64,000 bases of DNA. Origin: Taenia hydatigena. Taxonomy: Eukaryota; Platyhelminthes; Cestoda; Cyclophyllidea; Taeniidae. The translations under genes were made by a program, and so were the position numbers. The stretch lies in NCBI GenBank assembly GCA_036345935.2, contig JADWOT020000004.1, positions 18,035,423 through 18,099,422 on the forward strand, read 5' to 3'. The notes beneath the pieces were generated by a model. The model saw nothing but the letters and a program-made list of their open reading frames with translations, was not told where the DNA came from and searched no databases. This document shows, piece by piece, positions 45,601 to 54,809 of this stretch; the first letter of the stretch is position 1, and each line of letters begins with the position of its first letter.

Positions 45601-48600
45601 TTCCTCTTCTTGTTGGATTTACCCTCTTTTCCATCAATGACCACAGTTGTATACATTCCCACGGACACCAGCACCATTGATCATCATGTCGTTTTGATTA
45701 GCGAACTGGACTGGACAGGGATGCGACATTAGCATCGATCATCGGCGCTTGCAGTGGGGTGCATAGAATCGCTACGGTAGCATCACCGTTTATGAATTTC
45801 AAATTAAGGGTGACGGATCTGATTTGAATGAGTCTTGACTTTTGGATCCTGAACAACATCATAGATTTATGCAAGCATTCAATCCAACTTACTGACGAGT
45901 AACAGAACTTTCACCCCGATCCCACCTTTTCCGTATTCCGATTCCCTTCCATCCGCAAGATAGTGGCTTATACGACACCAGCCTTTACTTAAAACGTTCG
46001 CCACCGAGTTTGTTCTCAGGTGAAAAAATATTAATTGTCAGCCTGAATGGTCCAATTTCCCAATGTCATCAACTGGCATTCGCTCAAAATTTTTAATCCT
46101 ATCAAATTCATTTGCTTTTAAACAAACGACCAGACCAGATCGAGTAAAAATATAGTCGTCACATATATGTGACGCAGTTGGCGAATATCTCAAGGTCGTT
46201 TTAAACAAAGTAACCGAGTATTTTATATCTAAGTTCCCCACTGCAGTGGCTACATTGTATTGTCAGGCTTTTTACTTCTCTCGCCTGTGGGACATGGAGT
46301 CATGTCAGTGGTTACGATTTTTCAACCAAAAAAAAAAAAAAACAATTCTATGAATGACATCTAAGGTAAAGTTTGAGGAAACCCTTTTCATGCAAATATT
46401 TAACAGTCCTTTTAAAAAGTATGCTTACTTTTATCAGCAGTGCTTCAAAAATGGAAAATAAAATCCATCTTGACTCGGTGACAGCCTCTGAGTTACTATT
46501 TTACCTGGAGATTTCTTGACAAACATCAAACAAACTCGGATATTTGGAGAGTGAATGTAGGCTTGGGCTAGAGGCCGATGCATCCCAAAGGCAGAAAGGC
46601 GGGTGCTTATATGTGTGCAATTGGTTGGGCCTTGTTTTAGCTTGGCATAATACTATGACCACTACAACGCCATCTCCGTTGAAAAGTGGTGTGGTGTACT
46701 GTGGAAAGCTCCTTCAAATTACAAGCTCAATGTCTTAACAACAAGACAAAAATTTGCTGCCGATTCTACTTTCGTGCAACATTTGGCCTCGCGGCGCCGA
46801 TACCCTGACACAGTCTTTTGGAGACGAATCGGAGCATGCCGTGCTGTAACGCCTGTAGCTTCCACATCTCTTTCTCTTCCCACTTGATTTAAGCTTTGAA
46901 CCGCTCATACCTCAACATTACTACAAGCTCTGGACACATCAACCTCCAATGGTTTCAATCACTTCCAACTGTTCTCAAAATCCTCATCAACATGAATGAA
47001 AACTTGACCGCTCCTCCACGTACTATGCACCGACTTTGCAACCGGGTCAAACATGTTTCGCGCTATCTAGTAAAACAGCCAGAAACATCAACATCCATTG
47101 ATACCTTCGAGAGGGACTCTGGTGGTGCATTGCAAAATTTCATTAAAAATTGTCAATTTTTCAATAAAATTAGCAAAAATTTCTCACCTCCAAGGAGAAG
47201 AGCACATCGGGGGCCCAGTTGGAATAAGTAACGTCGCTCCCTGAAGGAACCCACTTGTAATAGGAGCCGTTTACTGAATAGGTCGCATTGCTTTGAAGTC
47301 CAATCCACACTGGCCAGGTAACAAGCGATATGACAACGTTCAGTGAGTCTAAAGGTCAAAAGGTTTATAAACAGAATTGGATACACATGACTGATTTCAA
47401 GGGATCCGAGAGGCAGATAGGACTTTCAGGCGTAACTACATGCCTTCAAGATCAAAGAGCATCAAGCAAGGCACATTCAAACTGTCCCTTTGTAACATAG
47501 TGAGAGTTCGAAACAGCAATTTGATGAAGTGTTTAATTCTCTTGTCTGTTCCAGCGCTACTTTAGTCTCTGCTGGTAAGTAAAGGGGATGCATTGGTATC
47601 TCGGCTGCCTCCCTTCCTCAATCACCTCCAAGGGTGTGGACGGTCCTGTTCAAAACTAATGCCACCTTACTGGGTGGGACAGTATGTCCCCTAGGGGTTG
47701 ATCATAAAATTCTGACCTCATTAAGAGTGATTAGTTAAGAAACCCCAAGTGCGTTAATGGCATAAAAACAGTTCTACGATCGGGTGTGTAAGGTGTTCCT
47801 AGAGAAGGACTAGGAATTCATATCGCTCAAATTCAAAGTAGGGTTGATCTGGAGAAAAAACATCCCAGGATGGGGGAAGAATTGGGATAAAAGAAGAAGG
47901 GGGGCGAGACATAATAGTAGAGATAGTTGACCAAGTCTGAGAGCGTCAAGTACCTCTCTCTGTCTGACAAGTCGACAATTCGCAAAAGAATTGTCATCCC
48001 AGACAAAAGATTTCCGGAAACTATTATGTGGATTACACTGAAGTGAGACAAATAGCGTTCTCCCGCAAGCTGGAGTATTGTGGATGCGACAGGAGGTGGA
48101 GGCTCGTCCACCATGGGGATGAGCCTATCCGCCATGAGGGTGTCTGAGGATAGAGTTATAGGTGTCCAGCCATTCACGTCTGCGACCGCGAGGGATGGAG
48201 GTAGAGTCCCCCCCCCCCCAAAAAAAAAAAAAAAACGACTCAGGGAAGCGTAATAATAATGTTCTAGGGAATTACAGGAAAGCGACTGTAAATTTGCCTT
48301 GGCGGAAGCGTTTGTTGCTAATACTCAACTAGTGTTTAGAAGTTGGATACTTTGTTTAAAAATGGGAGTTAGAACAGCTTAAAAATCCCTCACAGTATAT
48401 TATTCTAACAAATTTGTCGCTACTATCTATCATTCATATTTTCAATCGCAAATGGTAAGCTTAGGGCATGTGAAAAGGCTGATTCGGTGGGTGAAAATAG
48501 GAATGCACTTCTTAAGACTCCGGCATTTCAACTTCTCGGTTTTTTTTCTTCCTCCACCGAGAAGGTTATACCTCAAAAATGTGGTGGTTTGTAGCAAAGG

Positions 48601-51600
48601 TCCCCTCTCATCCCCTAGGGCTGCCTACACTTAAGGCTTAAGGGTGGACGCTCGCTCGAAATAATCACGCATTGTCAAACAGATTCATTCTGGGTGCCGT
48701 GAGATATTCTGTTCCATCCTGACAAGTACTTACACCCAGTAAAAGCCTAAAATCATCCATTGTGATGAGCATCAGTTGGTGAAGGCCGTCGAGATGCTAA
48801 AAAAGGTCTCTTCCCTGATCAGCGGGAGGTAAGTGGATGTCCAAACCACCACAGCTTGTTGCTTGAAGTTCATACCAATTCAATTCGATCTTGCTTTAGG
48901 TTTATTCTGAAGAGGTGGAGGAGTGACAACCCCCTGCCAGAATGGCAGTTGTAAAATCTTTGGTACATCACGTGCTACAGTATAACCGATCCAATCATCT
49001 CCAAAATACGATGTGAATGACCTCTCCCTGAAATTCAACACTTTATAAGTGCTTAAAAGCAATGCCATTAATGGCTTACACTTTGATAAACCTACAGAGG
49101 AGCTGTGTTATCTGACCTAATTGGCTTTTCTGCGAACCTCCAATTCATTTTGTGTGACCTTTAGTGAAGAATTTTGGACTGAACAAAGACAGAGGAAAGG
49201 TAATTTCAAGAGATGCAGACTCCAGTCAGTTGTTGGCGTAGTCCTCTACCATATCTGCACGGAGCTTAACAACGCAGTTAACCAATACTCAGAAGAGTTT
49301 ACTCGATTGTCCGAGCCAGTCTATGGAATGTGGTTTTGCCATCCTATGTACGATAAATTTTCAGTGGTTGTGTTGTGTTTACCACCCGTACAGGAGAATT
49401 CACATCTTCTGCAAATATTCCCACACTGTGGATGACTATGCCCCTTGCAGATTCGGTTAGTGTCATGTGAATTGGAAACCCAGAGAACCTTGATAATTGA
49501 ATGCCATCACCACTACCACACAGACTGTGCATGTGGTCTTCCGTGGATTCACGTCAATATTCGTGGGTCTGGAGTTCACTCCTCCTTGTTGCTGTCATTT
49601 GAATTGGGAACTCAGATGAAAACCACGACCTAGAGCGTCAGTGACTGACACTTCCACAGACTGATTGCCGTACGACTATCTCTGAAATGCCCACATTCAG
49701 ACTATTCAAAAAACCCACTGCTGACCAGCTTGACGGCTGCGTCATCACCATTACCACACAAACTGGGCTTTGGGCAACAATTCCCGCCATTTCGATGGTT
49801 TAGTATAAGGATTTATCGTTAAAGTTCCTTTTTTGATAAGTTAACCGCCAAATTCGGATGGATAAGGAACAATGGTGGTTTAATTAGCCACTTTTGTAGC
49901 TTATTTTACAAAGATTTCGCGTCTCCCACTTTCCTCAAGTTGGCAGAAATTCGCCTTTAAAAGGATCAACCTGAAGGAGGGGGCCGTCTTCCTTCTCTAC
50001 TGCAGTTAAATAGTGAATAAATATGAATTTCGTTAAACCCTTTTTATCGCAGATTTTGAACCTAGTATACAAATTAATCATGAATTTCCAGGGAGTGAAA
50101 TGGAGAATCTTTGAACAGAGGTAACAGTTGCATAACCTTTCAATTCGACGAGAATCAATGCTTCCTACCAGTGTCACGTATATGTGACGGGTCGATTTTC
50201 TTACCTAAACCTACACTGTATGTATGCCTATATATGCGACCCATTTAATTTGAAGGAGGCAAAATAGGTTGAAAAGGGAAAGTGTGGATGTCAATTACCA
50301 CCACACCAGGACAAGGGAATGTCTGTCTCATGATGAGGCCATATACTGCATCAATCAACCGATTGGAGGGCAGGAAAAACGTCATAAAAGTCTTTTTCGT
50401 CAGCATTGTCTTCTCGAGGAATCGACCTTTTGCCTAGCTCGAAGAGGGTTTTTGTGGGCGAGACAGGAAACCAAATGACAGGAATATGTTTTGCAATTTA
50501 TGGAACAAGACTTGACCAAGAAAGTTAAGTCTATAATCCACTCACAATTTACTTTTAACTATCAAATTCCACCACTGGGATAACGGTGAAACCCCCAATT
50601 TCAATGTGTAATGCATAAAGCCGAATGAATGTAGGCATGCATGACAGTAATCCCCTACCCTGAGTAAATTGATCGTAGATTTCCAGTAGATCCGCATCGG
50701 GGTGCAACATCTTGCATTGATTACGAGCTTCGCTCCATGAAAACAATTCCTTTGTTCCATTGTAGACCTACAAATCATACGGTAATTTATTAACTTCCCC
50801 CCCAGTTGACATCACAAAACCAGGGTGTTTCTTTAGTATCCCCGTCAATTATAACTACCTCCTCTACCTATCTCAGTTGTTAATGCTTAGACGGTAATGA
50901 AAGGAATTCTACTTCTGCTCTATTTCGGTGGCTGTGGCTCACGATTTGGTGCAGCCAGTTGTTGTGGTGAAGGCGCCAAGGTGATTGTCTACTTACTGTT
51001 TTGTCTGAATGAATACTCCCTATTTGTGCATAAAATATGAAACCTAATAACCACTAGTGAATAAGGATAGGCAACGTTTGTACATGTAAGTCCCCACTTC
51101 AACTATCCACTGGAGGTGACCTTTACTAGAATTTGTGGGTTCATGTCGTTACCCAGGTGCCTAGCCGAGGCTCGTTCGCCTACGTGCGTGGATAAGCCCA
51201 GCACATTTACGCTTCGATTAGGCGACCGGGGCTTACGAGGTCACTTGGCTGGAGTGGTGACGGAAAAAAACCATCACCTTTTTATTACTCTCTCGGTCCC
51301 TCTCTCAGTGCAAATCCAAGTCACGCAATTCGAGTATAACTGTTTCAGGATGACGTATGGTATTCGTAGAATGCTAAATTTGCCTGTTCCATCTTATGCT
51401 CGAAAGTTGATGTCATCTCAAGCGTTTCGCTCTAATTCTTTTTTTATGACAATTCGGGGAAATTCTTGTTAGGCCTTTTTGCCTATTTTTGTCTGCGTAA
51501 ACACAGCCTGCGCAACTTCTGCCTCCATTTCATTCTTGGCTTATCAGACCCTTACAGATTTGTCTTGGAACAAAATAATGTAAAGGCACAGATAGCTTGA

Positions 51601-52819
51601 AATGCTATTGAGGCACACGGCTAGCAATAAGTTTGCAATTTTGAGAAATTTCGTTTTGAAAGTGAATCACAGACCACGTTTGAGACCAGCAGGATTTATT
51701 GGGTCAGATACTCCGGCAACATTCGATGTTTTGGAACAGGATGGCGAGAAAAATAGCTAAAAAAGCTCCAAAAGCCATCTCGGCTAGTTTTACTCCTTTT
51801 TTCCCCTTGAACTATGACGCTACATCTTCGGTTAGTGAAAGAAAGTGAAGTCTTTCTATAATTGACACGGTAGACTGTTAAAACACGGTCTAAAAAAACG
51901 TCTCTCCTCAGGAATAGAGTGAATGGCGTCGATGTGATAGTTTAAAGACGAAATTGTGTAAAATGTTGAGCGATGGAATTTGCAAATAAACAACCACCGA
52001 GATTGTTTTCTTGCAAGGCAGACAAAAACCAGCCTAAACCGTGAAAGGTGACGCCTTGACTACTCCTTAACATGCTTAACCTTATTGACGGCATCTGTGG
52101 AGACAAAGTGACAGATGCGAGATGTGTCCAAAATGCAGAAGGAAAGAAAAGTAGCAGTTGACTGGCTCCGTTTGACAAGCTTATTGTTCCTGCAATCTTA
52201 TGAACTTTGCTAACTCCGAAACGCAGACGCGAGAAGGAAATCACAGCCTTCCACATCCAAGTTATTATGAATCGGCCTGTCGGAGTCATAATCTTGCCGA
52301 GTGGTCTATTAATGAATGAAAGGCCTGGACTAGGATGCAGGAAACTCCAGACATCCGGCTATCCTCAGTAGTGAATGAGGAAATATAAAAATATCCGTGA
52401 AAGAGGCTCCAGAACAGTTGAATGTGACCGTTGGGTCCACCCATACTTCGGATCATGTAACCGCCAATTTCAATGACAATGACAGAGATCAGTGCCCGTA
52501 TATAACAATTTTTGTTCACAACGGTCCCAAAACAAAGCGGAAGAATATGAAACGAAACTATGTATTATTTTTTTGTAGTCAAAGAAACCTTTAAGATGTC
52601 GTAATTCATTTACTGTCAATTTAAAGTCGCCGTGTACTCACTTTTTTGTAGAGGTATACCAAAATATACGCGCGACTTACAAAATAGCAGGAATTGGAAA
52701 TGCGGAAAAATCCATCCGGGCATTCCTCCGACAGAGCGGCAGCATGAATCCCCATGAAAAGAACTGTAAAGTAAGAAAACAAAAGGAAATAACTTTGCCA
52801 TTTGATCACAGGCTGCCGA
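30623..52819 (-). CDS. Single-pass membrane receptor with six C-type-lectin-like domains and a kringle
   Basis: Exons a-s: 52819-52681, 50767-50659, 49040-48972, 48179-48039, 47309-47188, 41550-41152, 41083-40657, 39768-39711, 39635-39414, 39341-39089, 39018-38793, 38719-38490, 38374-38254, 37476-37280, 36351-36144, 35643-35482, 34994-34825, 33132-32945 and 31214-30623. All phases agree; about 1340 residues plus a missing first exon that supplies the ATG. A hydrophobic signal-like segment (SYFLLFSYFTVLFMGIHAAA) precedes EECPDGFF. CTLDs show paired cysteines and WIG motifs: CTLD1 exons a-f, CTLD2 f-g, CTLD3 g-i, CTLD4 j-l (FVWIGL, WNNWTDG), CTLD5 l-o (HWIGLF, LPFVCSYE), CTLD6 o-r (HWIGLK, LSPLCEA). 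The kringle spans r-s (DYAGRLAKSASGKACIRWD, CNWCRNP, HAFCYT, WEFCTLP). Transmembrane helix at about 30809-30898, then a basic HRKNRR stop-transfer and a tail of about 60 residues. No EPN/QPD or WND calcium-sugar motif is seen. Exons c and d are less sure. Confidence 0.8.
30809..30898 (-). other. Predicted transmembrane helix of the CTLD/kringle receptor
   Basis: About 30 residues of almost unbroken V, I, L and F (LLSIVVIFLGIFFLF and following), preceded by a Ser/Thr/Pro-rich stalk and followed by HRKNRR, the arrangement expected for a type I membrane protein. The tail after it (about 60 residues, to the stop at 30623) contains NVSYSAGTVQE but no recognised signalling motif. Confidence 0.8.
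31215..32944 (-). other. Receptor intron splitting the kringle
   Basis: 1.73-kb phase-2 intron inside the kringle (donor GTAAGT, acceptor TTTTTTTAG). Contains a family-A repeat piece at about 31620-31830 and a C-run near 32136. Nothing else is recognised. Confidence 0.65.
31620..31830. repeat. Interspersed repeat copy (family A)
   Basis: Contains TCGGTCTTGGTAAAGGAGCC, GGACAAGCCTCCGAGTCATG, CAAGCCCTACTCTGCGTC and GAGACGCTCCAAGCGCTACA, in the same order as copies at 21.3, 22.5 and 44.2 kb. Confidence 0.65.
33133..34824 (-). other. Receptor intron with a palindrome and a long unexplained ORF
   Basis: 1.69-kb phase-0 intron. It carries palindrome copy GTCACATATACGTGAC at 34611-34626 and a 226-codon minus-strand ORF (34348-33668) in a frame unrelated to the receptor. 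An overlapping plus-strand frame (33827-34186) begins with a hydrophobic N-terminus. Neither is recognised. Confidence 0.5.
42137..42152. repeat. 16-base palindrome, exact form
   Basis: GTCACATATATGTGAC, a perfect inverted repeat. An identical copy lies at 46158-46173; one- or two-mismatch forms at 28358, 34611, 37038 and 50173, and a weaker form at about 24758. Flanking bases do not match between copies. Confidence 0.75.
43530..43815. repeat. Interspersed repeat copy (family A, 3' portion)
   Basis: GACCATGCCATTAGCC, TTAGGTCGACAATGCATATT, CTTCTGAGAAGTCGCAGGAC, AGTGGCAGTGGAAAGCAAA, then GGTTTGAAAATTACGTC and AGAAAAGCCATTAACAAATG. The order matches 20540-20800 and 22490-22850. Confidence 0.65.
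44110..44400. repeat. Interspersed repeat copy (family A)
   Basis: CACGGCACCGATTGCGTTGT, GGCTGACCAAGGGGAACGCC, GAAGAGGCCGGGTGGTCTG, CCATACCAGTAGCCAAAAGC and TTCAGAGAAGTCTCAGGCCC. It spans both the part seen at 21205-21420 and the start of the part seen at 20540-20800, which shows these belong to one longer element. Confidence 0.65.
45420..45600. repeat. Repeat family B copy
   Basis: Contains GACCGTTAGTGACAGATAGA, ACTGCTGACCACCTTGAGGG and CCATCACCTCTACCATACAA, which match 49630-49790 (AGCGTCAGTGACTGACAC, ACTGCTGACCAGCTTGACGG, CATCACCATTACCACACAAA). The copies are diverged; the element is unrecognised. Confidence 0.5.
46158..46173. repeat. 16-base palindrome, exact form
   Basis: GTCACATATATGTGAC, identical to the copy at 42137-42152, in the same receptor intron. 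Confidence 0.75.
48208..48235. repeat. Poly-C/poly-A homopolymer junction
   Basis: A run of twelve C followed directly by sixteen A, in the receptor intron between exons c and d. It could be a sequencing-fragile site, so lengths may be unreliable. Confidence 0.8.
49450..49790. repeat. Repeat family B, two tandem diverged units
   Basis: Two related units follow one another: GTCATGTGAATTGGAAACCC with CCATCACCACTACCACACAG, then GTCATTTGAATTGGGAACTC with CATCACCATTACCACACAAA. It lies in the receptor intron between exons b and c. A third copy is at 45420-45600. Confidence 0.5.
50173..50188. repeat. 16-base palindrome, one-mismatch form
   Basis: GTCACGTATATGTGAC in the receptor intron between exons b and c; it differs by one base from the perfect copies at 42137 and 46158. 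Confidence 0.65.
50768..52680 (-). other. Receptor intron after the first CTLD exon
   Basis: 1.9-kb phase-0 intron between SCYF and VYNGT. Several open frames lie at 51942-52519 (including a VWVDP phrase in one frame) and may be traces of a decayed CTLD exon, but no splice arrangement was supportable. Confidence 0.45.
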
Positions 52820-53712
52820 CTGATGAGGTGGGGAGCAAAATAAGAAGGTAAAGGCCAAATTCCCCTCCACTATCACACAGAGTGAGTGAATTGAAGCATA
52901 AAGCCTCCGACAATGGGAAACATTAATTTTGGAATCTGGCAACTATAAACTTCCTCTCTGGCTAAAGAAGCTAATCATACCCTTTAATTACCTGTTATCC
53001 TATAATTAATTGACTGAGAGACATTGAGTATCACGTCAATGTCATCTCATCCAGTGGCCATGGCTGCCAGCCATAACAATTTCCAAGGCTCCATACCAAC
53101 ACTTCGCTCTGTGCTTTTCGCTACGTCTTCACCTTCATATAGACTTTTCCGACTGGCTTTTCTGATTCTCTCATGTGACATACGCGTAAGATAAACAGAC
53201 ACGATCTGTTTGCTGTTTTTTACTTCATAATGCGGCCTTTAAAAGTGATAACCAGATTCCTGAGTAGCCAGAACTTTATTGATTTGATCGAAAAGTAGAT
53301 AATCTTATAGATCACGAGTGTCAACATGTCAGTGGTCATTTTAAATCCCTTATCAGATTGGCAGATGTCAATAAGCAAGCAGTAAGGATCGGCGTAGTGA
53401 GTCAAAACGAAGTTTGTTCAAGTTGGACCACAAATGCTGATTTTATGCCTACAAAGTGACAAGAAATACTAACTGCCAAATGTGGCCTATCGTCAGCCTG
53501 CGCCTGCTGGGTTAGTCCAACTCAACCCAGTTCGTTAATCAAGATTAAATGATCGGCAACAGTGGTAGTAGCTGAGAGCGCACGCAACAGTGAACTAATG
53601 GAAAAAAAACAAAGTTTCCAGCAAGAAGGAGGAGTAAGGTCCAAATCCACGAATACTTACTAGTATCTACAGTACGCCATATACACAGTTTTCACGAAAG
53701 TAATGATGACAA

Positions 53713-54809
53713 TCAGCTGCCAAGCTGGTCAGCTGTGAGACATTGGAATGGTTTGAATGCAAACATTTCAAAGACGATCCCAATCTCATCATCCACTGAA
53801 GTTCGGATGTTAAATAGCCTAACCAAGATGTGGCCACTTGTAGTTTGGTATAACTGGTCAATTGTAATGGTGGACACAAAACAAGCCTTTGAAATCGCAC
53901 GAATCGGCATATCCTGGGCACCCAGGGTGTCCTGGTCCAGCTCTCTCGTAACGACAAATTTGCGCAAAAGCTAACTTCAAGGTGTTGGTCAGCCGTGCAA
54001 ATGATGAATATGGTTAGCAGGAGATGATCAAAACACCTCTCCTCAGTCAAAAATGGCGATACACCCAGAGTGTGACCCGATTGAAATGCCTTACCCTGGG
54101 ATAGTGTTTTGTTTACGTCTGTGTGTGTGTGTGTGTGTACGTGTACATACGCGTCCTTTCATGTTATATAAACGCAATTAATCAAATTTCACCCCATCCC
54201 CTTGCAAATATCCTCCCTCATGCGTCATAAACAATGTCGTACCAGCAGGAATTGAAGCATAAATGAAGCCCACTTGTGGGGGGAATAAATATGGGTAGCT
54301 AACGCGGCTTTTACAATGTCACCCTACAAAGTACCGATTTCAGCCAGCATAGAGGACATTATTTCCCAACAAACGCACAGAGGTTAGTCTCTCAAGGAAG
54401 CATACAAATAGGCCATTGAAGAAAGTAAATGCATTTTGAGATGATGGATGAGACGTTTTAGGAACTGGAGGGTAGACATGATGGATCGCATTTTCGAAAG
54501 AAAGGAGGTACGCAAAAAAAAGGTAGTTTTACCAAATCCACTAAGGATTAATGGCTTTGCGTCTGTTACTAGCCCCAGTGATTCAGCCCTTTAAAACAAA
54601 CATGAGTGGCTTAAGTACCGAGTTAGATATCAATGTTTCAATTCGAGGAATTGCAGCTCCGAGGTTCATTTGGCCTTGTACTTTCCTACATTCAGTTTGT
54701 CCATCTTCTGTATCAAAGTATTCGTGTTTTGCCATTCCTCTAAACAATGGCAAAGCATGTGACCCAGTTGAAAGCACAAACATTACATTGGGACATTCAA
54801 AAAGTCCAA
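53713..54809 (-). CDS. Candidate 3' end of an unrecognised gene (two exons)
   Basis: Exon 54809-54619 follows a strong acceptor (TTTTTTTTCAG) and reads GLFECPNVMFVLSTGSHALP and onward, through a KHEYFDTEDGQTECRK phrase, to a GTACTT donor in phase 0. Exon 53970-53713 starts in phase 0 after TTAG, reads LLRKFVVTRELDQDTLG and onward, and ends at TGA. Both have protein-like composition with few cysteines. YFDTEDGQT faintly recalls dystroglycan-type cadherin-like domains, but this is weak. A further minus-strand open segment at about 55230-55068 (FRVKMTLGRLGGDNTQM) could be an upstream exon. Function unknown. It could instead be the missing 5' part of the receptor, though the signal-like sequence in receptor exon a argues against that. 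Confidence 0.35.
54114..54140. repeat. GT microsatellite
   Basis: An uninterrupted run of about ten GT units at roughly 54119-54138, upstream of the candidate exon 53970-53713 on its coding strand (inside the intron between the two candidate exons). Confidence 0.85.

Larger units (their letters stand above)
41551..47187 (-). other. Largest receptor intron, with repeats and two palindromes
   Basis: 5.6-kb phase-0 intron between exons e and f, within CTLD1. Contains exact palindrome copies at 42137-42152 and 46158-46173, family-A repeats at about 43530-43815 and 44110-44400, and a family-B repeat at about 45420-45600. A 105-codon frame at 42526-42209 follows an acceptor-like CAG, but no CTLD sequence is missing at this point. 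Confidence 0.6.

Noticed and set aside
28360..46173. Idea that the palindromes are termini of a miniature inverted-repeat transposon
   Set aside because: Flanking bases do not match between copies and no paired copies with target-site duplications were seen, so a mobile-element call is not supported.
51942..52519. Open minus-strand frames that include a VWVDP phrase
   Set aside because: Tempting as a CTLD core, but receptor exons a and b join directly in phase 0 and no acceptor/donor pair with correct phase was found.
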